Below are positions 63,053 through 64,000 of a stretch of 64,000 nt of DNA, one piece after another. The stretch comes from an uncultured Lachnospiraceae bacterium. Its GTDB lineage: Bacteria > Bacillota > Clostridia > Lachnospirales > Lachnospiraceae. Every line of letters starts with the position of its first letter. Position 1 is the stretch's first letter. The position numbers and the translations under genes are program-made. The notes below the pieces were generated by a model. The model ran no database searches, had not been told where the DNA came from, and worked only from the letters and a program-made list of their open reading frames with translations. The stretch spans positions 1 to 64,000 of the forward strand of contig CADCII010000015.1 in the NCBI GenBank assembly GCA_902801515.1, written 5' to 3'.

Positions 63053-64000
63053 ATGCGTGTAGGAAGGCTTATTTCATGCTTTTGTGGCAGCCTGCTGTCT
63101 ATCGCAGTTGTTCTGAGCAATGCTGCAGTCAGCGCAGGAGAGGAAGCACCGGGCGGGTATGCATCCGCTGTAAACCCGCTGGAGATTGCTCCTCTTCCAG
63201 AGGTGAGCGAGGTCAGCATTGAAGAGGAGGCTGCTGTTGAATTCGAAGGGGCGCTTGATTCGGAGAAAGAACAGGAGATTTTTTCATTTACGTCAAAAAG
63301 ATCCGGGGCATACAATTTCTCAATCAGCACCAAAGACTCGGATCAGTCGGTATATATGTATATTCAGGATCCCTCCGGAGAAGAACTTGCAGCAACCTCC
63401 GGAAGCAGCCATACGGAGAACAAAACCGTATTACTCGATGTAGAGAAAACATACACGATTCTTGTGAAGAAGGAAGACGGCGGGGCTGCGGAGTTCAAAG
63501 TGACGGTTCTGTCTCAAAAACCTGTAGCAGACATCAGTGATAACCGTATTGTCAAAGACCAGATCGTATTCTCAAAACAGTGCAATTACTATACATATAC
63601 TCCGGAAACCTCCGGTAGTCATTCACTGATCCTTCTCCCTTCCTCCTCCTCGTTATTCGGAGTCTATGTGTGGGATGAAAAGAAGGAGCTGGTGTTTCAA
63701 AGAGAAAATGACTTTGGAATATTGCCGGTAGAAATCTCATTGGAGGCCGGCAAAGCATATATGATCAGCATTACTACAGCTCTTTATCCATACGAAGAAT
63801 TAGGTGCCTATTCCTTTCAGGTTGGTCCTGCAAAACCAAGGGTGGATATTTCAGGGTACACCTCGGTCCAGGACAAATTTGATTACAGAGGTCAGAAGAA
63901 CACCTATTCTTTTACAGCGCCGTGTGACGGAACCTATGAATTTACATGCGATCCTGAATATAAGTATCTGTATCACATGTATACGGAAGACGAGCATGAG
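63053..64000 (+). CDS. Secreted PPC-like repeat protein, cut by window end
   Basis: 316 residues visible, frame open at 64000. The signal peptide is residues 1-28 (ending VSA-GE). PPC-like beta-sandwich units follow: EIFSFTSKRSGAYNFSIS, then ADISDNRIVKDQIVFSKQ, then VDISGYTSVQDKFDYRGQ. It is a paralogue of 35584-36801, with the same order of units and the same turn motifs. CAGGAGGAG precedes the ATG, 16 bases after kinase 2. In the other copy a kinase start follows the PPC gene, so another kinase gene could lie just beyond this window. Confidence 0.85.
   Translation, partial: MRVGRLISCFCGSLLSIAVVLSNAAVSAGEEAPGGYASAVNPLEIAPLPEVSEVSIEEEAAVEFEGALDSEKEQEIFSFTSKRSGAYNFSISTKDSDQSVYMYIQDPSGEELAATSGSSHTENKTVLLDVEKTYTILVKKEDGGAAEFKVTVLSQKPVADISDNRIVKDQIVFSKQCNYYTYTPETSGSHSLILLPSSSSLFGVYVWDEKKELVFQRENDFGILPVEISLEAGKAYMISITTALYPYEELGAYSFQVGPAKPRVDISGYTSVQDKFDYRGQKNTYSFTAPCDGTYEFTCDPEYKYLYHMYTEDEHE

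Noticed and set aside
1..64000. tRNA, rRNA, CRISPR array, integrase or phage genes
   Set aside because: None was recognised in reading both strands; short tRNA-like or repeat-like structures could not be confirmed without a dedicated search.

Overview
The window looks like a chromosomal segment of a Gram-positive gut-type clostridium, most likely Lachnospiraceae. The evidence is strong AGGAGG-type ribosome binding sites, full-length single-chain PurL, type III pantothenate kinase, an Nbp35/Mrp-type ATPase with a Cys-rich N-terminus, BspA-like leucine-rich-repeat surface proteins and MBG/Big-type surface domains. I saw no rRNA, tRNA, CRISPR array, prophage or intact transposase.

The left half (1-34.5 kb) is mostly housekeeping and transport. 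Positions 1-4894 hold a five-gene oligopeptide/dipeptide ABC importer, followed by a metallo-beta-lactamase-fold hydrolase, coaX and an Xaa-Pro aminopeptidase, a plausible peptide uptake and breakdown group. Next come an Mrp-like ATPase, a small HTH regulator, a secreted protein, a zinc-ribbon-anchored dead beta-lactamase-like protein, purL, and a membrane-anchored CapA-like protein with a very long acidic cytoplasmic arm. A REP-transposase-like gene without its HUH motif, a lipoprotein, a three-gene sugar-type catabolic cluster, a double cyclic-nucleotide-binding-domain protein, a YtrABC-like GntR/ABC operon with a clear operator, mnmA and a MATE pump follow.

The right half (about 34.7-64 kb) is an accessory locus dominated by secreted and membrane proteins around Hanks-type Ser/Thr kinases. 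Two complete kinases (45951-47876 and 61426-63036) and the 5' stub of a third (36803-36922) share the same N-terminal signature and sit beside secreted proteins. A PP2C phosphatase, an unknown 414-residue cytoplasmic protein, two zinc-ribbon membrane proteins, a membrane-anchored DnaJ-type zinc-finger protein and a signal peptidase I lie in the same run. Six operons or genes of this locus begin with one bipartite promoter: an 18-bp box related to GGAAAACGGATTTTACAG, then 19-20 bp, then a -10-like hexamer. This implies one regulon. The ectodomain of the first kinase is homologous to a free secreted protein encoded 35 kb away (10450-11445), which links both halves.

My best candidate for an undescribed system is this kinase/phosphatase plus surface-protein regulon: extracytoplasmic sensing by kinase ectodomains, PP2C counter-action, and co-regulated display of BspA/MBG/PPC-domain proteins. 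Small structured repeats, an inverted-repeat-bounded module, duplicated intergenic segments and three apparent single-base frameshifts show that the region is still rearranging, or that the assembly carries a few indels.
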